Source of the DNA: Deltaproteobacteria bacterium
GTDB lineage: Bacteria > Desulfobacterota > Desulfuromonadia > Geobacterales > Pseudopelobacteraceae
Assembly (NCBI GenBank): GCA_021781535.1
Contig: JAJXWO010000001.1
Span: forward strand, 186,001-250,000
DNA length: 64,000 nucleotides
Direction: 5' to 3'
Positions 52,545 to 60,404 of the stretch are shown piece by piece; position 1 is the first letter of the stretch, and every line of letters starts with the position of its first letter. The notes beneath the pieces were generated by a model. That model was not told the origin of the DNA. It saw only the letters and a program-made list of their open reading frames with translations, and did no database searches. The translations under genes and the position numbers were made by a program.

Positions 52545-54860
52545 CTAGAGCGCCGCAGCCAACGCTTCAGCGGCTTCCTGTACGAAGATGAATTGAAGCT
52601 CTTTGCGGACGTTTTCCGGGATGTCGTCCAGATCGTCACGGTTGCGTTCCGGGACGATGATGGTGGAGACGCCTGCCCGATGCGCTGCCAGGACCTTTTC
52701 CTTCAGGCCGCCGATCGCCAGAACCCGGCCGGTCAGTGTTATTTCTCCGGTCATTGCGACACTGCGGCGTGCCGGCTTTCCGGTCAACAGCGATACCAAC
52801 GCAGTGACCATGGTGACTCCAGCTGAAGGACCGTCTTTTGGAATGGCGCCGGAAGGAACATGAATGTGAATGGTGCGATTTTCAAATGCATCCGTCAGGA
52901 TGCCGAATGTGTCGGCATGTGCTTCAATGTAGGAGAGGGCCGCCCGGGCCGACTCCTTCATGACATCGCCAAGGGATCCGGTCAGGATCAGTTCCGCCTT
53001 ACCCGGCATGGAGGTGGCTTCAACGAAGAGGATATCCCCTCCGGTTTCCGTCCAGGCCAGACCGGTCACGACGCCGATGCGGTCGTTCTCGGCTGCAACC
53101 TCGTTATGGAACTTTTTCGGTCCGAGCAGCTCTGTCACTATCTCCGGGGTGATGGAGTCTCGCGTAGCCTTCTTTTGGGTGATCTCTTTGGCCACCTTGC
53201 GGCAGATCGAGGCCACGGTGCGTTGCAAACCTCGGACGCCGGCCTCACGGGTATAGTCGCCGATGATTTTCTGCAGTGCTTCGTCATTGAAGCTAAGCCC
53301 GCGATCAGACAGGCCGTTGTCTTCCAATTGGCGCTCGACAATAAAGTTCTTTGCAATCTGCAGCTTTTCCTGGCTGCTGTAGCCGGCGAGACGAATGACC
53401 TCCATGCGATCCTTGAGCGGGCCGGGTATCGGGTCGAGCTGGTTGGCTGTGGTGATGAACATAACTTTCGACAGGTCAAACGGGACATCAAGGTAGTGGT
53501 CGTTGAAACTGAAATTCTGCTCCGGATCGAGTACCTCTAAAAGGGCGCTTGCCGGGTCGCCGCGGAAGTCATTGCCGAGCTTGTCGATTTCATCCAGCAT
53601 AAAGATCGGATTGTTAACGCCGCAGCGATAGAGCTCCTTGATAATGCGCCCCGGCAGTGCGCCGATATAGGTGCGCCGGTGACCGCGGATTTCGGCCTCA
53701 TCCCTGACGCCCCCCAGTGAAATACGCACAAATTTCCTCCCCATCGAGCGGGCAATCGACTTGCCCAGAGAGGTTTTACCGACTCCCGGCGGGCCGACGA
53801 AACAGAGCACCGGCCCCTTCATGTTGTCTTTAAGTGACCGCACCGCCAGAAATTCCAGGATGCGCTCCTTGACTTTTTTCAGATTGTAATGATCTTCGTT
53901 GAGAATTTCCTCGGCGCGCACCATGTCAAGGCTGTCAGCCGTACTGGTATTCCACGGCATGCCGGCAAGGTAGTCAAGGTAGGTTCGTGCTACGTTGTAT
54001 TCAGGGGAAGCCTGGTTAACTCGCTCAAGGCGCTTCAACTCCTTGTCGGCAATTTTCTTGATATCTTCGGGAAGTCCGGCCTCATCAATTTTCCGGCGCA
54101 GTTCGTTCATATCCGCCGAACGGGGGTCTTCTTCACCCAACTCTTCCTGAATATGCTTCATCTGTTCGCGCAGGATATATTCCTTCTGGTTTTTACCGAC
54201 CCGCTTGGTGACTTCACCGGCCACCTCGTTCTTGATCTGCATCCGCTGCACTTCGTTGGTAAGATGCATGTAAACTTTTTTCAGCCGTTCCAGAGGATCA
54301 GTCGTTTCCAGCAGTTCCTGCAGGTCAATCGGCGGCAGATTAACATACAACGCCACCAGATCGGACAGGCGAGCCGGATTATCGATATAATCGATCATTT
54401 TCATGACATCGTCAGGGAGCGGTTTTCCGTGTGAAAGCGCTATTTTCAACAGTGCGTTCAAGCTCTGGACTAATGCTTCCGATACGAGGTCTTTTTCAAC
54501 GAACTCTCGCACAATTTCACAATGAGCCAATGTCAGTGCCCCATCGGGTTCGGTATCAAGAATCCTTAAGCGTGTAACTCCTTCCAGCGAAATCTTATAA
54601 CGGCCGTCATCCATCCTTTTAATCTGGTTAACTTTGCAAAGCGTACCGATTTCGCATCTACCGCCCGGAAGCTCACTGTCAGGGTCATCCGGTCGCTCAA
54701 AGGTGAACACGACATATTTTTCATAGTTGTCCGCTGCGCGGAAAACGTCCGCATCCCTGTCGCTGACATACAAAGGAAACAGCATATACGGAAAAACGAC
54801 GGCCTCTTTTTGGGAGTAAAGCGGTAACTTAGAGGGTATTTCGATAATGGTGTGCGGCAT
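52545..54860 (-). CDS. lon: ATP-dependent protease Lon
   Basis: A 771-residue cytosolic AAA+ protease for misfolded and regulatory proteins. Lon N-domain ~1-205 (LPLYSQKEAVVFPYMLFPLY). ATPase with Walker A GPPGVGKTSLGKS (~353) and Walker B IFMLDEIDKL (~419). Peptidase domain with catalytic Ser in PKDGPSAGVTM (~677) and catalytic Lys in the GGLKEKVLAA segment (~720). Length is near E. coli Lon (784). AAGGAA stands 12 bases before the start. It is followed at 6 bases by mlaE, which suggests read-through transcription. Confidence 0.97.
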   Translation of the reverse strand: MPHTIIEIPSKLPLYSQKEAVVFPYMLFPLYVSDRDADVFRAADNYEKYVVFTFERPDDPDSELPGGRCEIGTLCKVNQIKRMDDGRYKISLEGVTRLRILDTEPDGALTLAHCEIVREFVEKDLVSEALVQSLNALLKIALSHGKPLPDDVMKMIDYIDNPARLSDLVALYVNLPPIDLQELLETTDPLERLKKVYMHLTNEVQRMQIKNEVAGEVTKRVGKNQKEYILREQMKHIQEELGEEDPRSADMNELRRKIDEAGLPEDIKKIADKELKRLERVNQASPEYNVARTYLDYLAGMPWNTSTADSLDMVRAEEILNEDHYNLKKVKERILEFLAVRSLKDNMKGPVLCFVGPPGVGKTSLGKSIARSMGRKFVRISLGGVRDEAEIRGHRRTYIGALPGRIIKELYRCGVNNPIFMLDEIDKLGNDFRGDPASALLEVLDPEQNFSFNDHYLDVPFDLSKVMFITTANQLDPIPGPLKDRMEVIRLAGYSSQEKLQIAKNFIVERQLEDNGLSDRGLSFNDEALQKIIGDYTREAGVRGLQRTVASICRKVAKEITQKKATRDSITPEIVTELLGPKKFHNEVAAENDRIGVVTGLAWTETGGDILFVEATSMPGKAELILTGSLGDVMKESARAALSYIEAHADTFGILTDAFENRTIHIHVPSGAIPKDGPSAGVTMVTALVSLLTGKPARRSVAMTGEITLTGRVLAIGGLKEKVLAAHRAGVSTIIVPERNRDDLDDIPENVRKELQFIFVQEAAEALAAAL

Positions 54861-54928
54861 CTGTCTGGTATTCCTTTTAGTAAGTTATCGGGAGTTTTTG
54901 AGCACCTTCGCCTGAATGATGTTACACA

Positions 54929-54948
54929 CATTCATATCTGCATGAATG
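54929..54948. promoter_or_regulatory. Inverted repeat in the lon leader
   Basis: CATTCAT (54929-54935) and ATGAATG (54942-54948) form a perfect 7-bp inverted repeat with a 6-base spacer, between the promoter candidate and the lon start. It could be an operator for a dimeric regulator or an RNA hairpin. It is not the CIRCE element. Confidence 0.4.
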
Positions 54949-55028
54949 GAACTGTCGGAAAATAACGTAGGTAACGCCTCTTCCCTCTTGTCAGATTTGG
55001 TATGATGTCTGCGTACGGCATTAGCTGA

Positions 55029-55056
55029 ATACTAGCATACTTCAGGCTACAAGCAA
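55029..55056 (-). promoter_or_regulatory. Candidate lon promoter
   Basis: On the minus strand TTGCTT (55056-55051), 16 bases, TAGTAT (55034-55029) with a TGC extended -10. A moderate match, about 170 bases upstream of lon. No sigma-32 consensus was found. Confidence 0.4.
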
Positions 55057-55207
55057 AGCCTCAGAGGTTTTTGACTCGAACGGCGTCTTCTGACGTGGCC
55101 TGCTGCCATACAGTTTTCTGCAAAGGTGGTCACACACTATCACACAGAAGCATTTTGCCATCTGCAGCGGAGATTGCAACCTAAATCACGCCATTCAAAT
55201 TTCATGC

Positions 55208-55235
55208 TTGACAAGATTTGAAATAGTATTAAGAT
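55208..55235 (+). promoter_or_regulatory. Sigma-70 promoter P1 of the leader-peptide transcript
   Basis: A perfect -35 TTGACA (55208-55213), 16 bases, then TAAGAT (55230-55235). Transcription would start near 55243, about 45 bases before the 20-codon ORF. Confidence 0.65.
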
Positions 55236-55286
55236 AAAAACTATCCTGTTAGGAATTAAATATACCGTTGAAAGGAGACCCTGCCA

Positions 55287-55349
55287 ATGTGGACTTCAAG
55301 ATTTAGAATCCGTCCGGTTTCCCACTGTAAAGAGGGTTGCCCTAGTTAG
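55287..55349 (+). CDS. 20-residue leader peptide or small peptide upstream of macAB-type efflux genes
   Basis: The ORF MWTSRFRIRPVSHCKEGCPS begins at ATG 55287, with AAAGGAG ending nine bases upstream, one of the better ribosome-binding sites in the window. A sigma-70-like promoter precedes it, and a strong terminator follows 35 bases after its stop. Residues 5-9 (R-F-R-I-R) contain two overlapping Arg-X-Arg motifs; +X+ motifs are known to arrest macrolide-bound ribosomes, as in ErmDL. The bases AGAGGG (55331-55336), within codons 15-17, can pair with CCCTCT (55388-55393), the 5' arm of the terminator. This supports a ribosome-mediated attenuation leader for the efflux genes that follow. Alternatives: a free-standing small peptide (His-Cys-x3-Cys suggests metal binding or modification) or a chance ORF on a small RNA. 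Confidence 0.6.
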   Translation: MWTSRFRIRPVSHCKEGCPS

Positions 55350-55372
55350 CCCGCCGCCGACCGGCCGCGGGC
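55349..55372 (+). other. GC-rich hairpin at the end of the leader ORF
   Basis: GCCCGC (55349-55354) and GCGGGC (55367-55372) form a perfect 6-bp stem, with an inner GCC/GGC pair around a GACC loop. It begins on the last base of the leader stop codon, so a terminating ribosome would disturb it. It may act as a spacer or pause hairpin ahead of the terminator. Confidence 0.5.
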
Positions 55373-55383
55373 GCTCAGAAAAG

Positions 55384-55419
55384 AAGTCCCTCTGTCGCAA
55401 GGCAGGGGGCTTTTTTTTT
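55384..55419 (+). terminator. Strong intrinsic terminator between the leader ORF and macA
   Basis: AAG-TCCCTCTG (55384-55394) pairs with CAGGGGGC-TT (55403-55412) around an 8-base loop, with one G-T pair and a bulged T. A run of nine T (55411-55419) follows. This is the clearest Rho-independent terminator in the window. Its 5' arm is also complementary to AGAGGG in the leader ORF. Confidence 0.85.
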
Positions 55420-55446
55420 GTCGTTCCGCCTGTTATCTGCTATGAT
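55418..55446 (+). promoter_or_regulatory. Possible second promoter P2 for the efflux operon
   Basis: TTGTCG (55418-55423), 17 bases, TATGAT (55441-55446) with a TGC extended -10. It starts within the T-tract of the terminator. If active, the efflux genes would be transcribed independently of the leader region. Confidence 0.45.
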
Positions 55447-55492
55447 GGCCGGCAACCAACACACTTAACTTCTGATATATCGAGAACTGTAC

Positions 55493-56746
55493 ATGAAAAA
55501 ATATATTGTCATGGCGTCTGTTTTCATCCTCGTAGTCGGCATTGCCGGCTATTTCTTCTACGGGCGTACACCTGAGGTCCGTTATAAAACTGCTAAAATT
55601 GAGCGTGGTACAATTGTTTCTACTGTTGCTGCTACCGGCAATCTTTCTGCGGTAACCACTGTACAAGTCGGGACCCAGGTGTCCGGCACGATCCAGAAAC
55701 TCTATGCGGATTTCAACTCGCGGGTCAAAAAAGGGCAGGCTATTGCTGAAATAGATCCATCTCTGTTCAATGCTTCAGTCGAGCAGTCCCAAGGGAACTA
55801 TCTCAGTGCTGAGGCCAATCTGCAAAAAGCCAAAGTCGCCGTGGTGGATGCTACGCGGACCTTTAACCGCAACAAGCAACTATTGGCCGATGGGATAATC
55901 TCACAAGGAGACTTCGACGCAACCGAGACCTCCTTTCTGTCTTCCAAGGCCGCTGTCAGGGCTGCTGAAGGAGCACTCACCCAGTCCAGAGGCTCACTGA
56001 TGCAAGCCAAAACCAACCTGCGCTACTCGATCATCCGCTCGCCGGTCGATGGCGTTGTGATTTCCCGTGCGGTAGACGTCGGCCAGACCGTCGCTGCATC
56101 ATTTCAGACTCCGACCTTATTTACAATTGCCCAGGACCTGACCAAAATGCAGATTGAAGTCAGTGTTGACGAGGCTGACATCAGCCGTATCCAGCTTCAC
56201 CAGAAAGCCAGTTTCACGGTTGACTCCTACCCGGAGTTGACTTTCCGCGGCGAAATCGTCCAGATCCGCAGCGCCCCGGTAATTACCCAGAATGTGGTCA
56301 CGTATGTCGTGGTTGTCAACGTCGATAATAGCGATCTGAAGCTGATGCCGGGCATGACGGCTAACGTCTCGGTTGAAGTGGCAAAAAAGGACGCTGTGCT
56401 TAAGCTGCCGCTCGCCGCCCTGCGCTTTAAGCCGAAATCAATAGTGACTGACGCAAAAGAGAAAGGTACGGTTAGTTCTGTCCAGCACTCTGCGGGTGGA
56501 GGCGGCTCACATGCTGGCGGCAAAACCGGTCCCGGTAAAGGCACGGACAGGGGGCAGGTAGTGTACCTGCTTAAAGAAGGCAAGCCCGTCGCTACGCCGG
56601 TAAAAACCGGAATTGCAAACAACAGCAGCATTGAACTGGTGGAGGGCACCATCAAGGAAGGTGATGACGTTATTGTCGAGCAGATCGGTGGCGAGACAAA
56701 GAAAAAGGCGGGAGCTGGCGGTTCACCCATGGGGCATCGCTTTTAA
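55493..56746 (+). CDS. macA: MacA-like periplasmic adaptor of an ABC efflux system
   Basis: A 417-residue membrane fusion protein. N-terminal membrane anchor (~3-22), barrel-sandwich/lipoyl half-motifs (VQVGTQVSGTIQKLYADFNS at ~62-81 and YSIIRSPVDGVVISRAVDVG at ~180-199), a helical hairpin between them, and beta-barrel and MP domains after. A Gly/Ser/His/Lys-rich loop at ~335-355 is an insertion. In tripartite pumps MacA joins the MacB transporter to a TolC channel; no tolC gene is in the window. It follows the leader peptide and terminator described above and abuts the ATPase gene. Confidence 0.9.
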   Translation: MKKYIVMASVFILVVGIAGYFFYGRTPEVRYKTAKIERGTIVSTVAATGNLSAVTTVQVGTQVSGTIQKLYADFNSRVKKGQAIAEIDPSLFNASVEQSQGNYLSAEANLQKAKVAVVDATRTFNRNKQLLADGIISQGDFDATETSFLSSKAAVRAAEGALTQSRGSLMQAKTNLRYSIIRSPVDGVVISRAVDVGQTVAASFQTPTLFTIAQDLTKMQIEVSVDEADISRIQLHQKASFTVDSYPELTFRGEIVQIRSAPVITQNVVTYVVVVNVDNSDLKLMPGMTANVSVEVAKKDAVLKLPLAALRFKPKSIVTDAKEKGTVSSVQHSAGGGGSHAGGKTGPGKGTDRGQVVYLLKEGKPVATPVKTGIANNSSIELVEGTIKEGDDVIVEQIGGETKKKAGAGGSPMGHRF

Positions 56747-57460
56747 ATGAACAGCGTCATTTCTTTATCCGATATACACCGGGTCTTCATCATGGGAGAC
56801 CAGACATTCGAGGCTCTTAAAGGAGTTTCCTTTGACATTGCCGCTGGTGAATTTGTCGCTATTATGGGGGCGTCCGGCAGTGGCAAATCAACCAGCATGA
56901 ATATCCTGGGCTGCCTGGACCGCCCCACCTCTGGCGGTTATCTTCTTGATGGTGTGGATGTGGGGGGGATGACGACCGATCAGTTGGCCGATATCCGTAA
57001 CAAAAAACTCGGGTTTGTGTTCCAGGGATTCAATCTGCTGGCCCGAACTCCAGCAATAGAAAACGTTGAACTGCCACTGGTATACGCCGGACTTCATTCT
57101 AAAGAACGGCGGCAAAAAGCCCTGGTGGCGATGGAACAGGTCGGCTTGGCGGGGAAGGAAAACAACCACCCCAGCCAGCTCTCCGGCGGCCAGCAGCAAC
57201 GGGTCGCCATCGCTCGCGCTCTGGTCAACAATCCCGCTGTAATTTTGGCGGATGAGCCGACAGGAAATCTGGACAGCAGCACCAGCGAAGAAATCATGGG
57301 GCTTTTTACGGATCTCAACCGTCAGGGTATAACAATCATCATGGTCACTCACGAAACTGATGTCGCCGCATATGCCGGTCGCAGGATAACCTTTCGTGAC
57401 GGGCGGATCATTTCGGATAGTCAGACAGGTCTGGTGTCTCCTGTTCGCAAGACGGCTTGA
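56747..57460 (+). CDS. MacB/LolD-type ABC transporter ATPase
   Basis: A 237-residue ABC ATPase: Walker [22 protein letters not shown]-loop FVFQGFNLL, signature [15 protein letters not shown], Walker [16 protein letters not shown]-loop VTHE. This is the MacB/LolD/FtsE group. In E. coli MacB the ATPase and permease are one chain; here they are separate genes, a common arrangement. It abuts macA with no gap. Confidence 0.95.
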   Translation: MNSVISLSDIHRVFIMGDQTFEALKGVSFDIAAGEFVAIMGASGSGKSTSMNILGCLDRPTSGGYLLDGVDVGGMTTDQLADIRNKKLGFVFQGFNLLARTPAIENVELPLVYAGLHSKERRQKALVAMEQVGLAGKENNHPSQLSGGQQQRVAIARALVNNPAVILADEPTGNLDSSTSEEIMGLFTDLNRQGITIIMVTHETDVAAYAGRRITFRDGRIISDSQTGLVSPVRKTA

Positions 57461-57464
57461 ATCT

Positions 57465-58691
57465 ATGGACATTCTACAGACTCTCAAAATAGCTCTCCGG
57501 GCCCTGCGAACCAACAAGATGCGTTCGTTTTTGACCATGCTCGGCATTATCATCGGCATTGCCGCAGTCATTGCCATGATGGCGGTCGGAACCGGGGCCA
57601 GCTACGTCATCTCGCAACAGATCGCCAGTATCGGCAGCAATATAATCCTTGTTATCCCCGGTTCTACCACCAGTGGCGGGCTCCGTACCGGCAGCGGGGG
57701 GGCGCAGACGCTGACCAGCGACGATGTCAAAGCGATCATGACTGAGTGTCCCTCGGTGGCTTTGGCGGCTGGCACCGTACGCTCCTCCGGCCAGGTTGTC
57801 TACGGCAATATGAACTGGTCAACCGTCATCATGGGAGGCGGCCCGGAGCTGTTCGAAATACGTGAATGGGGGGTTGCCAGTGGCCGAAGTATTACCCAGC
57901 AGGATGTGGACGGTGCCTTAAAAGTCTGTTTGTTGGGGCAAACCGTGGCTGACAACCTCTTTGGTTCCGCGGACCCGGTCGGCAGTATCGTTCGCATTAA
58001 AAAGATTCCCTTTACCGTTATTGGTGTTCTCGAGAGCAAAGGACAGTCCCCCCAGGGAACCGATCAGGACGATACGATATTTGTTCCGCTCCGCACCGCT
58101 CAGCGTAACCTGGTTCGGTCCCAGCACACCAATAGTGTCGGCGCCTTGATCGTCAAGGCTAAAAGCGAAGCGTTACTGGGCAAGGCCGAGGAGGAAATCA
58201 AGGGCCTTCTCAATCAGCGCCACCGCATCACGGGCGACAAGGAGCCGGACTTCTCCACCCGTAATCTGTCGGAGATTCTTGCCGTGGCAGAGCAATCCTC
58301 CAAGGCCATGTCGCTGCTTCTCGGTGCCGTGGCATCCATTTCGCTGATCGTCGGTGGTATCGGCATCATGAATATTATGCTGGTTTCGGTTACCGAACGC
58401 ACCCGCGAGATCGGCATCCGGATGGCAATCGGTGCCAAAAAGAATGACATCCTGCTGCAGTTCATGACTGAGGCGGTGTTGCTGACCATGCTGGGCGGCT
58501 TGATCGGCATCGCTCTGGGAACCGGTGGAGCGACAATAGTATCCAGTCTGCTTGGGTGGCCAACCATGATTTCAATCCAATCCATCACGATCGCCTTTTT
58601 CTTCTCCGCTGCGGTGGGGATCTTTTTTGGTTTTTATCCTGCCCGAAAAGCCGCCGGACTTAATCCTATTGATGCTCTGAGGTATGAATAA
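57465..58691 (+). CDS. MacB-type ABC transporter permease
   Basis: A 408-residue permease of the MacB/FtsX fold. N-terminal helix after KMRSFLTMLGIIIGIAAVIA (~20-39), a large periplasmic domain (~60-280), and three C-terminal helices with SLIVGGIGIMNIMLVSVTER, TREIGIRMAIGAKKNDILLQ and the closing FGFYPARKAAGLNPIDALRY. All are hallmarks of MacB-like exporters (macrolides, peptides, lipoproteins). The frame is open from 57396, but ATG 57465, four bases after the ATPase stop, is the natural start. Confidence 0.94.
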   Translation: MDILQTLKIALRALRTNKMRSFLTMLGIIIGIAAVIAMMAVGTGASYVISQQIASIGSNIILVIPGSTTSGGLRTGSGGAQTLTSDDVKAIMTECPSVALAAGTVRSSGQVVYGNMNWSTVIMGGGPELFEIREWGVASGRSITQQDVDGALKVCLLGQTVADNLFGSADPVGSIVRIKKIPFTVIGVLESKGQSPQGTDQDDTIFVPLRTAQRNLVRSQHTNSVGALIVKAKSEALLGKAEEEIKGLLNQRHRITGDKEPDFSTRNLSEILAVAEQSSKAMSLLLGAVASISLIVGGIGIMNIMLVSVTERTREIGIRMAIGAKKNDILLQFMTEAVLLTMLGGLIGIALGTGGATIVSSLLGWPTMISIQSITIAFFFSAAVGIFFGFYPARKAAGLNPIDALRYE

Positions 58692-58692
58692 T

Positions 58693-59106
58693 ATGTCCGA
58701 CTGCCCGATGTGTTGCCGCTGGGATACTGATCCGGATTTGCGGATTATTGAACTGCCGCACTCGTATGTAATGCTCAACCGGGATCAGTATTTCCCCGGA
58801 TATACCCTGTTGTTCACCAAGGTTCATGCGACGGAATTGTTTCATCTTGACCGAGGTGTGCGCACCAGCCTGATGGAGGAAATCACTTCGGTAGCGCAGG
58901 CGCTGTACTCGATATACACTCCTGCCAAGATCAATTATGAGCTCTTGGGAAATATGGTGCCGCATATTCATTGGCACATTGTACCGCGCTTCACTTCTGA
59001 ACTGCACTGGCCGCGCCCGATCTGGGCTGAGCCGCATGAAGAGCGGTTTCTGCCTCCTGGCGAATACCGGCAGCATATAGATGCCATCCGGGGTGCACTG
59101 ATATGA
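58693..59106 (+). CDS. HIT-family hydrolase
   Basis: A 137-residue histidine-triad protein with HIHWHIVPRF (HxHxH motif, ~residues 94-98), the nucleotidyl-transferring active site. The N-terminal CPMCC is like the zinc site of some HIT proteins. It probably hydrolyses a nucleoside phosphoramidate or dinucleotide. ATG 58684 is also in frame, but GAGG (58679-58682) is better spaced for ATG 58693. It overlaps the M16 gene by 4 bases. Confidence 0.9.
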   Translation: MSDCPMCCRWDTDPDLRIIELPHSYVMLNRDQYFPGYTLLFTKVHATELFHLDRGVRTSLMEEITSVAQALYSIYTPAKINYELLGNMVPHIHWHIVPRFTSELHWPRPIWAEPHEERFLPPGEYRQHIDAIRGALI

Positions 59107-60392
59107 TTCGCTCCTTTCTGCACACCCTGGAAAACGGACTGCGGGTTGTCTGTGTCGAAATGCCGCATCTGCATGCCGCCGAACTGGCGATCTATCTCAA
59201 GGTTGGCGGTCGTCACGACCCGCCGGGGAGGGAAGGGCTCTCCCATTTTCTGGAGCATATTCTCTTTCGAGGTACAGCAGAGTTTCCTTCATCACTGGCA
59301 ATCGAGTCGGCTTTCGAAATCATTGGTGGGGCCCCTAATGCCGCAACTGATGCCGAATCAACCTACTATTATTCACGGGTCCATCCGGACTGCGTCAAGC
59401 GTGGCATGGAAATATTTGCTTCAATGCTGACGACGCCGCTATTAGCCGGGATCGATATTGAAAAGCGGATCATTGCCGAGGAAGCCCGGGAAGACCTGAA
59501 CGAACAGGGGGAGGAGGTCAATTCGGATACCATCGTCAGCCGGCTCCTTTGGCCCCGTCACCCGCTGGGAATGCCGACGGTCGGAACACTTGAAAGCATT
59601 GCCGCCATTGAGCGGAGCGATCTTGAAGGTCACCTGAATACCTATTATGTCCCTTCAAATGCCGTTCTGGTTGTTTCCGGGCCGGTGAAAAACCGGGCTG
59701 TTATTGCTGCTGCACAGGACTGCTTTGCCCAATGGCCTGATAAGCGTGTGCCGGCAGCGCATCTGGTAACATATCGCCAATTCGCACCACAGATCCGCTG
59801 CGTCCAGGATTCTGACAGCCAGATGGATCTGCAGCTGGCATTCCTTGGTTTTGCGCGCAATGATCGCCGCTTTATGGCGCTTCGCTTTTTGCGTCGAATT
59901 CTGGCCGGCGGTGGCAGTTCCCGTCTTCATCTCCGTTTGCGGGAGGAATTGGGTATCATATATTCTGTGGACGGTGCAATCGGGGCCTACGATGAAACCG
60001 GCTGTCTGACGTTTGACCTGTCTACAGCTCCGGATACCCTGACCCATGCGGTTAAGGCTGCATTTGAGGAACTGACCCGCATAACAGTAGAGCCGGTTCC
60101 GGAAGAGGAGCTGGAACGAATCCGGAACTCCTATATTTTTGATCTTGAATTCAGCCGTGATTCTGCGTACGAAATGGGGGGGCGATATGGCTGGGGAGAG
60201 CTGATGGGGGTTGTCAGGAGTATTGAAGAAGATCAGTGCGAAGCGCGCCGGATTACTGCTGCCGATCTTCAAGAAACCGCCCGGGAACTCTTTGCCCCCG
60301 AAAATCTCCGTCTGGTCGCGGTAGGGCCGTGGAAGCGCGGAATGAAGAAATCGTTACGGGAGCTGCTCATGGAGTACCAGCAACAATTTTAA
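59103..60392 (+). CDS. M16 zinc metallopeptidase (PqqL/YmxG-like)
   Basis: A 429-residue peptidase with no signal peptide. Zinc motif HFLEH in GLSHFLEHILFRGTAEF (~residues 43-59), second-half Arg/Tyr-type segment GGGSSRLHLRLREELGIIYS (~270-289). It resembles the cytosolic processing-peptidase-like proteins (YmxG group), unlike the exported M16 pair at 46464-49390. Coupled to the HIT gene. Function unknown beyond peptide cleavage. Confidence 0.92.
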   Translation: MIRSFLHTLENGLRVVCVEMPHLHAAELAIYLKVGGRHDPPGREGLSHFLEHILFRGTAEFPSSLAIESAFEIIGGAPNAATDAESTYYYSRVHPDCVKRGMEIFASMLTTPLLAGIDIEKRIIAEEAREDLNEQGEEVNSDTIVSRLLWPRHPLGMPTVGTLESIAAIERSDLEGHLNTYYVPSNAVLVVSGPVKNRAVIAAAQDCFAQWPDKRVPAAHLVTYRQFAPQIRCVQDSDSQMDLQLAFLGFARNDRRFMALRFLRRILAGGGSSRLHLRLREELGIIYSVDGAIGAYDETGCLTFDLSTAPDTLTHAVKAAFEELTRITVEPVPEEELERIRNSYIFDLEFSRDSAYEMGGRYGWGELMGVVRSIEEDQCEARRITAADLQETARELFAPENLRLVAVGPWKRGMKKSLRELLMEYQQQF

Positions 60393-60404
60393 TCAGGTCT
60401 GTTT

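Larger units (their letters stand above)
54861..55207. other. Divergent intergenic region between lon and the leader-peptide transcript
   Basis: About 350 bases with no supported gene. It holds the lon promoter candidate, the lon inverted repeat and the upstream side of the leader promoter. The remainder (roughly 55060-55200) is unassigned. Confidence 0.5.

Noticed and set aside
54861-55207. CIRCE or sigma-32 heat-shock element upstream of lon
   Set aside because: No TTAGCACTC-N9-GAGTGCTAA and no sigma-32 -35/-10 pair could be found on either strand.
55243-55412. Known riboswitch (guanidine or other) upstream of macA
   Set aside because: No ACGR hairpin loops or other consensus I recognise; a translated leader with terminator explains the region better.
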